Part shown: positions 27,847-37,828 of the stretch, piece after piece
How the letters are laid out: every line of letters starts with the position of its first letter
How positions within the stretch are numbered: position 1 is the stretch's first letter
DNA from: Fuerstiella sp.
GTDB taxonomy: Bacteria; Planctomycetota; Planctomycetia; Planctomycetales; Planctomycetaceae
NCBI GenBank assembly: GCA_029245955.1
Contig: JAQWOH010000025.1
Location: 124,001-188,000, forward strand
Length of the DNA stretch: 64,000 bases
Reading direction: 5' to 3'
Position numbers and translations under genes: made by a program
The notes under the pieces: model-generated
The model's input: the letters and a program-made list of their open reading frames with translations, nothing else
Told to the model about the DNA's origin: nothing
Database searches by the model: none

Positions 27847-28860
27847 GTGCCGCGCAATGCCCCGGAAGTCTTTCATCGGGGTTCAAGCGACTGGTGCTCA
27901 CAGTTCTGGGACAGTCGCGTTGCCGACAAAGGTGCCGGTTTCATCAGTCCGGCAGGCGCTGCACTTTCCGGCGGATTGCCCAATGTGCTTGCCGTACAGG
28001 CCATGTTTCTCGTCAGTTTGCGTGACGAAATGCGTGGTCGCGTAAATGACGTAGACATCAACGGCGCTCACCATGAACTCGCAGATCCGGACGACAACGA
28101 CCTGCAGGCGATCTGGGACGCGCTGATGGTGCGACTGTTGACCATCCCCGGGGATCAGACTCTGTTTGCGGATGTGTTTCCCGGTAAAACATTAGGGTTT
28201 GAGCACGCAGCGATGGCGATCGCGGCATTTGAAACAGAGGCATACACGTTTGTGGACAGTCCGTGGGACAAATACGTGGGCGGCGACAATCAGGCCTTTT
28301 CCGCTGCCGAGAAACGCGGCGCCCTGTTGTTCTCTGGAAGTGCAAAGTACGCGAACTATCACTCGGGGCCGCCGCTTACGGACCAGGAACATCACATTAT
28401 CGGCGTACCGTAGTTTGGACCCGGCAAAGATGGCGCGGCACCACTGGATTATGGCCGTGGTTGCAAGATCGGAGATGCGAAGGATCTGTTCCGATTCTGC
28501 ACGCCACCACTGCGGAACTGTGAAGTTACGGGACCGTATATGCACAACGGTGCCTCTAACGACCTTGAAGATGTCGTCCGGCATCACGCGTTTCCGTTGT
28601 TTTTTCTGCTGACATACGATCCAAAGCAGCGACTTGATCAGGTGGAGATTCTCGCCACCTCGTCGCTGAGTAACCAGCTGTCGATGGCATGGACGATTGA
28701 GTCATCCATGTTGTCGAGATACCTGTCAAAGAAGCGGGTTCAGGACATCGTCAGGTTTCTTAAGACACTGACAGCTCGCGAGATTCAGAACCGCCTGGAT
28801 GCAACACTTCCGCTGACCGTGCCGAGTGGTCTGCCTGTGGACGGCGTTTCCATGCCGTAA
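27847..28860 (+). pseudogene. Cytochrome-c peroxidase (CCP/MauG family), degraded
   Basis: The frame encodes the C-terminal two thirds of a di-heme cytochrome-c peroxidase, a periplasmic enzyme that reduces hydrogen peroxide. Recognisable stretches are GFISPAGAAL, LTDQEHHIIGVP, FGPGKDGAAPLDYGRG, TPPLRNCEVTGPYMHNGA and the end VPSGLPVDG. It is broken in several ways. The N-terminal domain with its signal peptide is missing. The heme motif expected as CxxCH reads YANYH (28348-28362). An in-frame TAG at 28411-28413 replaces an expected Gln codon. Several expected Arg codons read Cys. These changes are mostly G-to-A or C-to-T transitions. The 5' break lies next to the chimeric ECF remnant. Confidence 0.85.
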
Positions 28861-29032
28861 CCGGACTCGCGTTACCTGGACTTTCAATTGATCCTCGAAA
28901 TTACGTGATTTCGGGGACGTTTAATGTGCGGGCCGCGAGGAGATTCCGGAGTTGCCAGATGGCCGGATCGGAATACAGAAACCCGCAGCAGCTCAGCCGG
29001 GACCAACGGGCATGGCCGAGGCATTCTACGAA

Positions 29033-30667
29033 TCAGTAGGCCGTGCCGTGTGCATCCCCAGATGCTTCTCGTGCGAATCCAACGGACACCCGCTTCAGAG
29101 TAATTGTTCTGTCGGAGATATCAACAGCCGTCACTCGAGTGCATGCAAGGTAGATCAGCGGAATGACGTAGGCCGCGATTCCGGCAACAATGACGCTGCC
29201 GAAGAAATTATTCGTCAAAGTGGCCAACAGAACTCCCAGCGGTATCAACAACCAGCCAAATCCGGCAAACCATACGACGCGGGACCAGTGATTGCTGTGT
29301 TTCGCACAGACCGGTAACGATGCTTGTACTTTAATATGCTTAACCGACATCATCGCAGCGAGGATCCCCACTGGAAAGCACAGTACCAGCAGTATCACGG
29401 TCAGCCCGGCAGCCCTGTCGGAATAGTGCTCAAGCTTACGAACCGCGCGTCGATGAGTGGCTTTGCCGCAGACAATGCAGACATCCGGCATTCGGCCCGA
29501 TTGAAGCTGTTCCAGTGGCAGCACCACACACGTTTTTCCCTGACTCCCGTCGTCATTGTCAGGATCTTCGGGTGAGAAATAGTTCTTTGCACCCACTGCC
29601 AGTGCAGCGACGCCGTTTTCCATGATGGTCGACGGTCCGGGCCAGTGGGCCTGTTCTTCAGGCTGAGCAGCGGAACCATCGTGCGAAGAAATTGTGCTGA
29701 TCTGACTGCCGACGTCCCTGGCATTCTGATAGCGGCGGTCCGGATCGCTGGCCAGAGTTTTCATCACCACTTCATCCAGCCGACCGTCGATGGCTGCTCG
29801 TTGTGAGGGTGGTTCGAAGGCGCCAACTGGAATTTCTCCCGTCAGCATTTCGTAGAACACCACACCCATCGAATAGATGTCGGCTCGATGGTCGACAGCC
29901 TTCGACTGAGTCATTTGCTCCGGGGCCATGTATTGAACGGTGCCCAGCACCTGCAATGTGCCTGTCAGATGCTGTTCCTCCGTTTCACTGCCCAGTTTGG
30001 CCAGCCCGAAGTCAGCGATCTTAAGTCGACCGAACGAATCCAGCAGTATGTTTTCCGGTTTAATATCGCGATGCACAACGCCCTGATCGTGAGCATACTG
30101 CAACGCTTCGCAGATCTGCATAGCGATCGGCAGAGCCTGTTCCGATGTCGTTTCGCCCGACTGAATCAGTTGACGAAGATTGACGCCGTCCACAAATTCC
30201 ATCAGAAAGTAGTACAGCACACCGTCGGGGCTGCCGTTTTCGTCGATGTATTCAGCCTCGCCGAAGTCATACACGGAAACGATGTTGGGGTGGTTAAGAC
30301 GCGCCAGAGTCTTCGCCTCGCGGTCGAAACGAACCGTAAACATGGGATCGTCCGCCGTGTCCGGGCGAACGATTTTCAGGGCGACAAAGCGGTCCAGTTT
30401 TTTTTGCCGAACTTTGTAGACGGCACCCATGCCCCCGTGTCCCAGCGATTCCATGATCTCCAGGTGAGGAAAGGAACGTGCCAGTGATGCAGCTGAGGGC
30501 GGAACGTAGCGTTGCTTTGTCTGCATCGTCGCCGCCAATTCCGGCCCGTCGGCTATTCCGTCACCAACGCCCATGGCCGCCGCCATAAGACATTTTGGGC
30601 ATAAGCCTTCTGTTGTCGTCGCTGTGACTTCAGCTCCACATGCGGGACATTGACTTGCGCCGGACAT
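29033..30667 (-). CDS. Ser/Thr protein kinase with N-terminal zinc ribbon
   Basis: A 544-residue kinase. The N-terminus has a zinc-ribbon-like CPAC (7-10) / CPKC (23-26). The kinase domain (about 69-340) has GHGGMG (76-81), Lys98 in VALKIV, HRD (199-201), DFG (219-221) and GTVQYMAPEQ. The C-terminal part contains another Cys pair (CIVCGKATHRR), three hydrophobic segments, and a short tail, so the kinase is membrane-anchored at its C-terminus. The start ATG has GAGGAAAG upstream. It lies downstream of an ECF sigma gene on the same strand, so a linked signalling role is inferred. Confidence 0.9.
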   Translation of the reverse strand: MSGASQCPACGAEVTATTTEGLCPKCLMAAAMGVGDGIADGPELAATMQTKQRYVPPSAASLARSFPHLEIMESLGHGGMGAVYKVRQKKLDRFVALKIVRPDTADDPMFTVRFDREAKTLARLNHPNIVSVYDFGEAEYIDENGSPDGVLYYFLMEFVDGVNLRQLIQSGETTSEQALPIAMQICEALQYAHDQGVVHRDIKPENILLDSFGRLKIADFGLAKLGSETEEQHLTGTLQVLGTVQYMAPEQMTQSKAVDHRADIYSMGVVFYEMLTGEIPVGAFEPPSQRAAIDGRLDEVVMKTLASDPDRRYQNARDVGSQISTISSHDGSAAQPEEQAHWPGPSTIMENGVAALAVGAKNYFSPEDPDNDDGSQGKTCVVLPLEQLQSGRMPDVCIVCGKATHRRAVRKLEHYSDRAAGLTVILLVLCFPVGILAAMMSVKHIKVQASLPVCAKHSNHWSRVVWFAGFGWLLIPLGVLLATLTNNFFGSVIVAGIAAYVIPLIYLACTRVTAVDISDRTITLKRVSVGFAREASGDAHGTAY

Positions 30668-30844
30668 CTTCTTTCCTCAGAAAAACACGTGATCGCGGGA
30701 CCGCCCTTAATCGGAATCTGGCTGCTGTTCGCAGCCGGCAGGGTCGTTCCTTGTTGCCGTCATGAACTGGTGAAGACCGTGTACCAGTGTGACCGGGCGA
30801 CACTCTCACCCTGTATAACTCTCTTCAGGAAAACGCATTACGGG

Positions 30845-31576
30845 TTACAGAGATTTATCATGTTTCCCTGACATTACTTCAAAAAGCCTGCGAATCTCGT
30901 CTTCGACATCGTCCGGCGAATCCACGGTTTGAGCGATTTCGGAACGAATCATCTCACGATAACGTACTCTGAGACGATACACGGCCACCTTCGCGGCTCC
31001 TTCCGACGTCTCCATGGATTTAGCGGTGGCAGCGTAACCGGATGGTCCTGTCCCGGTCAGAAAGGCCTTCAGATGCTCAAACTGACCCTCTGCCCCGCGG
31101 TCCGCAAATTCCTGTCGCAGTTGGGCCAGTACAGAATCGATCAGGGTGATGGCCCACTGCTGCTCAAACAGAATCTCAGCGGTCAGGTTGTCAGCCGGCT
31201 CAATGGAATATCTTGTGGCTGCAGCCTCGAAGTCGAGCGATAAAAGCTGCAAACCACCTCCGCGTTTCCGAGCATTCGCTTTGTGCCATTCGTTAGCCAG
31301 AAAACGATTGCACGCGGTCAGCAGGAAAGCTCGAAATCGCCCGCGATCAGGATCGGCATCGGCCAGTGTCTGTTTCTCCAGAATTCGCTCAAAGAAGGTC
31401 TGAGTCAGGTCCTGCGCTTCATGTTCGTTGCCTACCCGGCGCCGAATAAACGCATACAGAGGATACCAATACGTCTGACACAGGGTTTCCAGCGCACGAG
31501 AGGAAGCGTTCGTCTGGCTGTTTCTGCCAGCCGCCAAAACGATGCTCCAGCGAGTTGTGTGGAATTGATCAGCCAC
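30845..31576 (-). CDS. ECF-type RNA polymerase sigma factor
   Basis: A 243-residue sigma factor of a planctomycete-enriched ECF group. Region 2 covers about 28-100, including YWYPLYAFIRRRVGNEHEAQDLTQTFF, the core-binding and -10 recognition part. Region 4 is at about 190-220 (TSEGAAKVAVYRLRVRYREMI). The linker between them is longer than in classical ECF factors. It starts with a GTG at 31576 preceded by GGAG. The downstream Ser/Thr kinase (177 bases on) is its likely regulator; ECF factors of this type usually lack a classical anti-sigma partner. Confidence 0.85.
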   Translation of the reverse strand: MADQFHTTRWSIVLAAGRNSQTNASSRALETLCQTYWYPLYAFIRRRVGNEHEAQDLTQTFFERILEKQTLADADPDRGRFRAFLLTACNRFLANEWHKANARKRGGGLQLLSLDFEAAATRYSIEPADNLTAEILFEQQWAITLIDSVLAQLRQEFADRGAEGQFEHLKAFLTGTGPSGYAATAKSMETSEGAAKVAVYRLRVRYREMIRSEIAQTVDSPDDVEDEIRRLFEVMSGKHDKSL

Positions 31577-31977
31577 TCGATCTCCGGGACTCCGTCGGGG
31601 GATTTCATTTTTCTGTCATCCGCAGACTGTGCTTTGTCCGCAAGTGGTTTCAATACCATTACGCAGTGCCGGTAAGTGAGTTATCGCTCTGTTTTGTTCA
31701 CGACTTTGATTCACTCGCTTGCACTTCTTGCATGTCTCCTGGGGTTCTGAAACAACTTCTGGCAGAGACCATGCATCCGCTGTCTGTTCTTAATCCTGCG
31801 GGAAGCCGGTCACCGGGCACGACCGGCCGGGACTGACCAGTCTGTCAGATTGTATCAGTTTCGTCATGCCGAACCCGCACTATACCGTGGAACAACCAAA
31901 GTTGCAGGTTGATGTCAATTCAGCTCCAGCCACAATGATATCTCAATTCCAGGTAGCCGACTCACAAGCTGTCGCTG
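31577..31977. other. Divergent intergenic region
   Basis: About 400 bases between the divergent ECF sigma and CAAX-protease genes. It must hold both promoters. No consensus promoter or repeat was recognised, and open frames here look like shadows. Confidence 0.4.
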
Positions 31978-32745
31978 ATGACGACCGAACAATCCACATC
32001 TGTGCCGCCTCCAACGCGAACTCTGGCATACATTTGTCCGCTGGTCACGTTTCTGCTGTGCCTGGCAATTCCCGACCTGATGTCAGTGATCGGTTTTGAC
32101 CGGTCGGACGGTACCCAACCGTGGTACGTGACTGCTCCCGAACAGTGGGTCTTTCCATTGCAAACACTGCTGGCTCTCGGCGTCCTTATTTATTTTTGGC
32201 ACCAATATGTTTTCCGGCCGGTCACCGGGTTGTTAACGGCGACATTTATCGGGACCTTGGGCATCGTCATCTGGATCGCGCCAGGCTTTCTGTTTCGCAT
32301 CTTCGAAATGAATGAAAACGTTTTGAAGTATCTGGGTTTTGTACCCCGTACGGACGGCTTCAATCCGAGTTTTATTGCGACGCACGACGGGGCGCTTTGC
32401 TGCGGTGCCGTTGCGATGCGGTTTGTCAGACTGGTGATTGTGGTTCCGCTGGCAGAGGAAATCTTCTGGCGAGGATTCCTGATGCGATACCTGATTGACC
32501 CTGACGGCGATTTCTGGAAAATTCCGTTCGGAGCACATCACTGGCGGAGTTTTGTCATCGTGACAGCCATGTTCACATTGGCTCACGCTTCAGTCGATTA
32601 TGCTGCGGCAATGGTCTTCGGTTCGCTGATGTACTGGCTGGCCGTAAAGACGAAAAGTCTTGCTGCCTGTGTCCTTGCTCACGCGGTGGCGAATTTGATT
32701 CTGGGCGGCTACGTCATGGTCTCGCAGCAGTGGGGATATTGGTAA
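31978..32745 (+). CDS. CPBP/CAAX intramembrane protease-related protein
   Basis: A 255-residue polytopic membrane protein of the CPBP (Abi/Rce1-like) glutamic endopeptidase family, close to the pepcterm-associated CAAX subgroup. The catalytic motifs are intact: EEIFWR (Glu160, Glu161, Arg165), His203 in FTLAH and His235 in LAHAVANL. About seven spans are predicted. In other bacteria this subgroup is linked to exosortase systems or bacteriocin maturation; no exosortase is in this window. The gene is preceded by a divergent ECF sigma gene and followed by a convergent unknown membrane protein. Confidence 0.85.
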   Translation: MTTEQSTSVPPPTRTLAYICPLVTFLLCLAIPDLMSVIGFDRSDGTQPWYVTAPEQWVFPLQTLLALGVLIYFWHQYVFRPVTGLLTATFIGTLGIVIWIAPGFLFRIFEMNENVLKYLGFVPRTDGFNPSFIATHDGALCCGAVAMRFVRLVIVVPLAEEIFWRGFLMRYLIDPDGDFWKIPFGAHHWRSFVIVTAMFTLAHASVDYAAAMVFGSLMYWLAVKTKSLAACVLAHAVANLILGGYVMVSQQWGYW

Positions 32746-32796
32746 GTGACAGCCACGCCGCCGGAATGATCACGTTTGTCCTCTGATAGCACCGAA

Positions 32797-33819
32797 TCAT
32801 GCGGCCTTCCTGCGGCCCTTCTTTTTCCGCCTCCCGGGGGTGCGTTTCGGAGGCAGTATGGCCTTGGCAGTCGTTGGCTCTGCTGGACTGTGTTCATCCT
32901 GCGGCGACGGCGCGGGCCCCCCCGTTTCACTCACGGCATTGTAATCGACTTGCGATGTGTCTTTAACTAGTGATGTCTCTTGGACGGCTGGCGTTCGATT
33001 CGCCTTAGAACGCTTTGAGACCGGTGGAGCATTGGAAATGAACGCAACAAATCGACAGTGCAGCAGCATGGACGCGAAGACTGACAATGCCGTCGTTACG
33101 AGCAGCAGGTTCAGTGTCAACAGGCTGATTGAAGCACCCGCTGCACCGTAGACGAGCATGAAACGAACGATCGTCAGTAGAATTGCACCGACCAGAAAGA
33201 CGCGGGACCAGACGCACCGGCTCATGTCTCGCAGGACCCGAACCGGCACCAGAATGGCGACCGGGACAAGCGTCACCAGGACCACCGCCGGGCGCGCGGC
33301 TTTGATTGCTCCGGTGATCGGTGCCAGAACGGTGGCGACAAGGTCGGGCACCAGCGCATAGGTATCCGTCAAAACCATCACCGCCAGCGCACTTGCTGTG
33401 ACCGCGAACCACTTCCAGCACCGATAGCGCCCCTGAAAATCGACTTCACTGCATGACCGAATCCAGCTGATCACCCACGCCAGTTGGGCGGCCAGCAGGA
33501 TGAAGATGCCCACAATGCCCCGAGTGATGGAATGGGTGTCCGCGAACCCGGCCTGATGTTCCCACCAAACCCCCCCTACGCTGGCCATCGACAGGACCGT
33601 CAGAGCGACAACGTGCTTCCACAGTCGTGGCGAGATGACTCGCGGCAACATCGAAAACTGCTGCGGGGTGTACAGAATGGCCGAGCGTTCTACGCTGCGG
33701 TCTGCCACGACAATTGCCTCGTTCGCATCAACCCGTCCGACCGGTTCCGGATCGACACTGGCGAGCCAACGTCGGCGACGTCCCGCCTGATTATGTGCCC
33801 CTGCGAACCGATTTTCCAT
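32797..33819 (-). CDS. Hypothetical membrane protein with basic tail
   Basis: A 340-residue protein of unknown family. After a hydrophilic N-terminus it has about six hydrophobic segments (near 68-85, 98-118, 137-152, 160-180, 186-198 and 206-250). The C-terminal 90 residues are hydrophilic and end in a very basic stretch (RTPGRRKKKGRRKAA), which may bind nucleic acid or acidic phospholipids. It is convergent with the CAAX protease gene. No function can be assigned. Confidence 0.7.
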   Translation of the reverse strand: MENRFAGAHNQAGRRRRWLASVDPEPVGRVDANEAIVVADRSVERSAILYTPQQFSMLPRVISPRLWKHVVALTVLSMASVGGVWWEHQAGFADTHSITRGIVGIFILLAAQLAWVISWIRSCSEVDFQGRYRCWKWFAVTASALAVMVLTDTYALVPDLVATVLAPITGAIKAARPAVVLVTLVPVAILVPVRVLRDMSRCVWSRVFLVGAILLTIVRFMLVYGAAGASISLLTLNLLLVTTALSVFASMLLHCRFVAFISNAPPVSKRSKANRTPAVQETSLVKDTSQVDYNAVSETGGPAPSPQDEHSPAEPTTAKAILPPKRTPGRRKKKGRRKAA

Positions 33820-34085
33820 CGTGCTGCCTCAGTCAGCCGTCGTGATTAGTTTGCGCGGACGTCCGGAAACTGCGGCAGAAGCTGCCGGTCCACTCATGAC
33901 ACGTACTGCATGCTTTCAGGCATCGACAGGGGCTGCGGCAATAATCGACCCGACCCACCGCCGCACGAATCGACGACGTTGCTTCACTAACTTGAAAAAG
34001 CCAAACCCGGATGACCCTGCATGCAGCCTTTGTTGTTCTGCTTTTCGGCCGAATCTGCCGGTAAGGCCGGTGCCGCCGACGATGT

Positions 34086-37000
34086 TTACTTTGCCAGGAT
34101 TGCATCCCCCTGCCGCAGCGTCAGTAAATATTCGATCAAATCACAAAGTTGCTGCTCGGTCAGACCTGCGACGAGTCCTTCTGCCATCAGGGAGACGGTT
34201 TGGGGGAAGTCGGCTTCAACATCGCTGGTCGCGAACGTGATGTGTTTTCCCGTAGCCAGCCCCAGAGTCACCTGATCGCCTTTCCGTTCGACAACCAGAC
34301 CGCTCACCATTCGGCCGTCCTTCAGCAGGAATGTGCGAGCGACAAAGTTGTAGCTGATCGCTCCACTGGGGTATTGAATATGGTAGAGCAGTTCTTTGTC
34401 CCCGTATTTTATGCCGATCGAAGCCAGATCGGGGCCGACCAGCGTGCCTTCGCCGGTGACACGATGGCAACGTGCACAGGCGGCTTCTTTGTGATTGAGG
34501 AACAGGTTACGGCCTCGAGGCGCATTGCCCTGCAGAGCCAACACTGCCTGTACATCGTGAATCTTCTTCCCTTCGCCACCGGCATTGATCGGCAGTTCTT
34601 GTCTGGCCCGGTCACGCACACGGCGGTTCGTATGGTTGTGCAGCAGGAACCGCAGTTCGCTCTCGAGGTCGTTCGGGAACAAGCTGTCCTCGCGAAGAGA
34701 CAGTACATGATCGACGCCGTCCGCTGAGGTTGTCATCAGTTGCAGTGATCGTCGTCGTACATCAAGCGGTATGCCGGAATCGACCAGCGTTCCTGTGAGA
34801 GACTTCTGAGCCTTATCGACAACAAAAGCATGGAACGCATCAAGCGCGGAGAGTGCAAGTGGTCCGCCACTCTGTTGGCCCTTCGCACGATCGATTAACC
34901 GCGCTGCCAGTCTTTGTACAGGTTCGTGTTTAATATCTGCCAGCGAAGAGATGGCGGCAGCACGCACGATGTCGTCATGGGATTCGTTTATGGCAAGGTT
35001 CATCAGCTGATCGCCGAATTCTGACAGATCGGCGTCGGCGACTGCCTGAACGGCAGCGACCTGCAACTGCGGATCTTTCAATGCAGCCACAAAGACCTTC
35101 TTAAGTAAGGCGTCATTCTTCAGGTCATTCCAGTGACCGGAAATTCCTTTACCAAGCCGTCGCAGGATGTTGCGTTTGTAATTGTCGCTGACTGCGTCGG
35201 CGGAACACTGCTGCAGAAGCAGTTCGCCGGCGGCACGGTCGCTGATGCCGGTCAAAGCCATTACCGCCGCGTGCGCGACGGACGGCGACAGGTTCTGCTC
35301 AAGAATTCTCTTCAAAGCCGGCAATGATTCTGAGCGTTGAAGCACCCATGCCAGACCAGCGATCTGAGAGGCGACGTTAGACGGTGGAAGGTGATCATCA
35401 GGCTGCAGGAAAGCATCGTTCGTGCCTGTTGGATAGTAAGGTGGCGCCGCAATGGGCTGGTCGGTCCAGCCGGATTCAATGGCTTGATCTGCAAGGCTGT
35501 CGAACAGTCGCTGTACAAAGTTCGGCTCACGATCGACCACAGCGGCTCGCACTGCCTCAAGGTAATACCGATCCCGGCCGTCCCAGGAAGCAGCCATGTG
35601 GCGGAGAGCCGTACCAGCTTTGTTTGTCGACACGTTTCGCAGCGCCATCAGCAAGGCTCTTCGGACGCCGGGATCCTCATCATTCGCCAGCGGCAGAATT
35701 TGTTTCAGGACCGCATACGCCGGCGGCTCAGGTGCTTTCTCTGTGGCAGAATCTACAAGGAATTCGCGTGTTGCATCACGGGCAAGCAACTGTAGTGCGA
35801 TTTCCCGAATGCGTGCATTCGAATCGGTGAGTGCCGCTGTTGTGTCGTCGATGCCGGTACCCGGCAGGTCGTGCAGAACATGAAGTGCCCGAGCCCGGAC
35901 ATGCGGGCGACCGTTGCGAAATAGCGTCAGCAGTCTGTCTCGTGCACGGGACCCACCGGAAAGAAACTGTTCTCGTACTGCTAAACGTGCGGATTCGTTG
36001 GGTGACTGAAGTCCTGAGACGGGTCTGTCGACGACGTCCTTTGTGGTGCTGCGTCTGCCACCTGCTGCACGAAGCTGATAAATGCGGCCCGTCGTCTGGT
36101 CGGAGAATCGATTGCCTCCAACCCCTGCGTCATACCAATCGCAGACGAACACGGAACCGTCGGGTGCCACGGATAAATCAACCGGGCGAAACCATGCGTC
36201 GTGCCCTTTCAGGAGCACGTCGTAGTCGGATCGAAAGCCGGCGCCATGTCGGTGCAGCGGATGAGCGTTGACCTGGTGCGTTCCGGAATCAACCTGCAGG
36301 ACCGCGCCGAAATATCGTTTTGGCAGCATGTCGCCTTCGTAGACTGTCAGTCCGCCAGGTGCTCCGTTACCAGTTCCGACAAGTTTTGGAATGATCCCCG
36401 GCAGTTCTTCTGCCCAGTGTCGTGTCGAATCTGCATGCTGGTAGCCGTACTCGCCGCCATCCATTACCCAGAACATACGACAGCCACGGTTGCCGTCATC
36501 GTCGTTATCTGAGGCGAACAGGTTGCCAAAGGAATCCACCGCAGCGCCGTAATTGTTGCGATGGCCCGATGACAGGACTTCCAGCTGAGTGCCGTTGCGG
36601 TTTACTCGCAGCGTCGTCCCGAAGTTGGAGGCACTGAGACGCCGTCCTGACCTGTCTGTCACGTCAAACGTCTTTTCACGCGACTGTACTCCATCTGCAC
36701 CGTAACGTGCATCGCCGACGGTGAAGTATAGTTTTCCGTCGGGCCCAAATGTCATGCCGTGCAGCCCATGGTCACTATCGATACCTCGAAAACCTGTCAG
36801 CAGCGCGTAGCGGTGATCAGCTTTGTCATCACCGTCGTTGTCTTCCAGCACCAGAAGATCCGGCGAGTTGCCGACATAGACTCGCGTGCCGGTTTGTTTT
36901 CCGTTGTGCCGAATTTCTTCGACAGCGAGGCCCAGGGGAACGGGGAAAATGTTGTCAGCGAAGACCGTTGTTTTGTCGGCTTTGCCGTCGCCATCAGTGT

Positions 37001-37304
37001 CGCTCAGGATCTTGATCCGATCTGCTCGGTTAACGCGCTTTAGTGTATCGAATTGCTTTTGCTTCATTCGATAGTTCAGCCCTTCTGCAATCCACACGCG
37101 ACCACGTGAGTCAATGTCAATGGCTGTTGGATTGCTGACCATCGGTTCGCTGGCCCACAAAGAGACTTCCACCCCGTCTGCGGGATGCAGCGTCTTAAGT
37201 GAGTCATCGGGGGAATCCTGACCAGAAGCAGTCCGGGTACTCATCAGCAGTAATGCAACGAAAACAGTTGCCCTGCACATTCGCACGTCAATAAGGAACG
37301 ACAT
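34086..37304 (-). CDS. PVC-type heme-binding CxxCH protein with HEAT repeats (2 of 3)
   Basis: A 1072-residue exported protein with the same plan as the one at 10797-13916. There is a signal peptide (about 1-28, ending near MSTRTASGQ). The sorbosone-dehydrogenase-like propeller (about 35-420) has DSRGRVWIAEGLN and DTDGDGKADK. HEAT-like repeats cover about 450-830. A C-terminal cytochrome c has CARCH (about 943-947), a distal ligand region near SLMAEGL, and LCDLIEYLLTL at the end. It is presumed to be a periplasmic oxidoreductase for sugars or sugar-like compounds; the substrate is unknown. The ATG at 37304 is chosen for its signal peptide; 37397 is in frame upstream. Confidence 0.9.
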   Translation of the reverse strand: MSFLIDVRMCRATVFVALLLMSTRTASGQDSPDDSLKTLHPADGVEVSLWASEPMVSNPTAIDIDSRGRVWIAEGLNYRMKQKQFDTLKRVNRADRIKILSDTDGDGKADKTTVFADNIFPVPLGLAVEEIRHNGKQTGTRVYVGNSPDLLVLEDNDGDDKADHRYALLTGFRGIDSDHGLHGMTFGPDGKLYFTVGDARYGADGVQSREKTFDVTDRSGRRLSASNFGTTLRVNRNGTQLEVLSSGHRNNYGAAVDSFGNLFASDNDDDGNRGCRMFWVMDGGEYGYQHADSTRHWAEELPGIIPKLVGTGNGAPGGLTVYEGDMLPKRYFGAVLQVDSGTHQVNAHPLHRHGAGFRSDYDVLLKGHDAWFRPVDLSVAPDGSVFVCDWYDAGVGGNRFSDQTTGRIYQLRAAGGRRSTTKDVVDRPVSGLQSPNESARLAVREQFLSGGSRARDRLLTLFRNGRPHVRARALHVLHDLPGTGIDDTTAALTDSNARIREIALQLLARDATREFLVDSATEKAPEPPAYAVLKQILPLANDEDPGVRRALLMALRNVSTNKAGTALRHMAASWDGRDRYYLEAVRAAVVDREPNFVQRLFDSLADQAIESGWTDQPIAAPPYYPTGTNDAFLQPDDHLPPSNVASQIAGLAWVLQRSESLPALKRILEQNLSPSVAHAAVMALTGISDRAAGELLLQQCSADAVSDNYKRNILRRLGKGISGHWNDLKNDALLKKVFVAALKDPQLQVAAVQAVADADLSEFGDQLMNLAINESHDDIVRAAAISSLADIKHEPVQRLAARLIDRAKGQQSGGPLALSALDAFHAFVVDKAQKSLTGTLVDSGIPLDVRRRSLQLMTTSADGVDHVLSLREDSLFPNDLESELRFLLHNHTNRRVRDRARQELPINAGGEGKKIHDVQAVLALQGNAPRGRNLFLNHKEAACARCHRVTGEGTLVGPDLASIGIKYGDKELLYHIQYPSGAISYNFVARTFLLKDGRMVSGLVVERKGDQVTLGLATGKHITFATSDVEADFPQTVSLMAEGLVAGLTEQQLCDLIEYLLTLRQGDAILAK

Positions 37305-37603
37305 CGGAATCCTGACCTCTGCGAGTTTCGATGATGTTGAGATGCGTCTCCTGGCAGCGGCGTCTCCTGGCAGCGTTTGACGCTGATCCCCGGCCACGCA
37401 GCAACGTGGACGTGATCTGGACCGAGAAACCGGTTTGTTCGCAAACCAGAACGTTTCACGACAGCATGTTAATCGACATTGCCCCGGTGAAGACAGACGG
37501 ACGTCCAGTGTATCAGCGTGAGAGCGAATAAGTGCTCCCGCGTCTGTCCCGATGCGGCAATTGAGATTGCGATCTGTCGATGCTGCAACAGATATAAGTC
37601 AAC

Positions 37604-37828
37604 TTGAATTTTGGTATTGATAACGCAGAACTACGACAGTCACTTGACCACTTCGACCGGGATCACAACCGCTCCATCGACTTTGGACAGTCTTGCGAAC
37701 TTCCGGACACCCTGGATTCAGACATGAACGAACAGACGCCTCGAATCGGGTTCGAGCTGATTGATGCAAACGACAACAGCATGATCGATTTCGAGGAATT
37801 TGCAGGCCGGTGGCTCCCGCAGGGCTGA
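37604..37828 (+). CDS. Small EF-hand protein
   Basis: A 74-residue acidic protein made almost entirely of two EF-hand-like calcium loops: DRDHNRSIDFGQ (18-29) and DANDNSMIDFEE (54-65). The second has the canonical Asp/Asn/Asn/Ile-Asp/Glu spacing; the first ends in Gln instead of Glu. No signal peptide is present and the only in-frame start is a TTG. It may therefore be a small calcium-binding protein or the surviving end of a longer EF-hand protein. It is divergent from the PVC cytochrome gene. Confidence 0.5.
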   Translation: MNFGIDNAELRQSLDHFDRDHNRSIDFGQSCELPDTLDSDMNEQTPRIGFELIDANDNSMIDFEEFAGRWLPQG

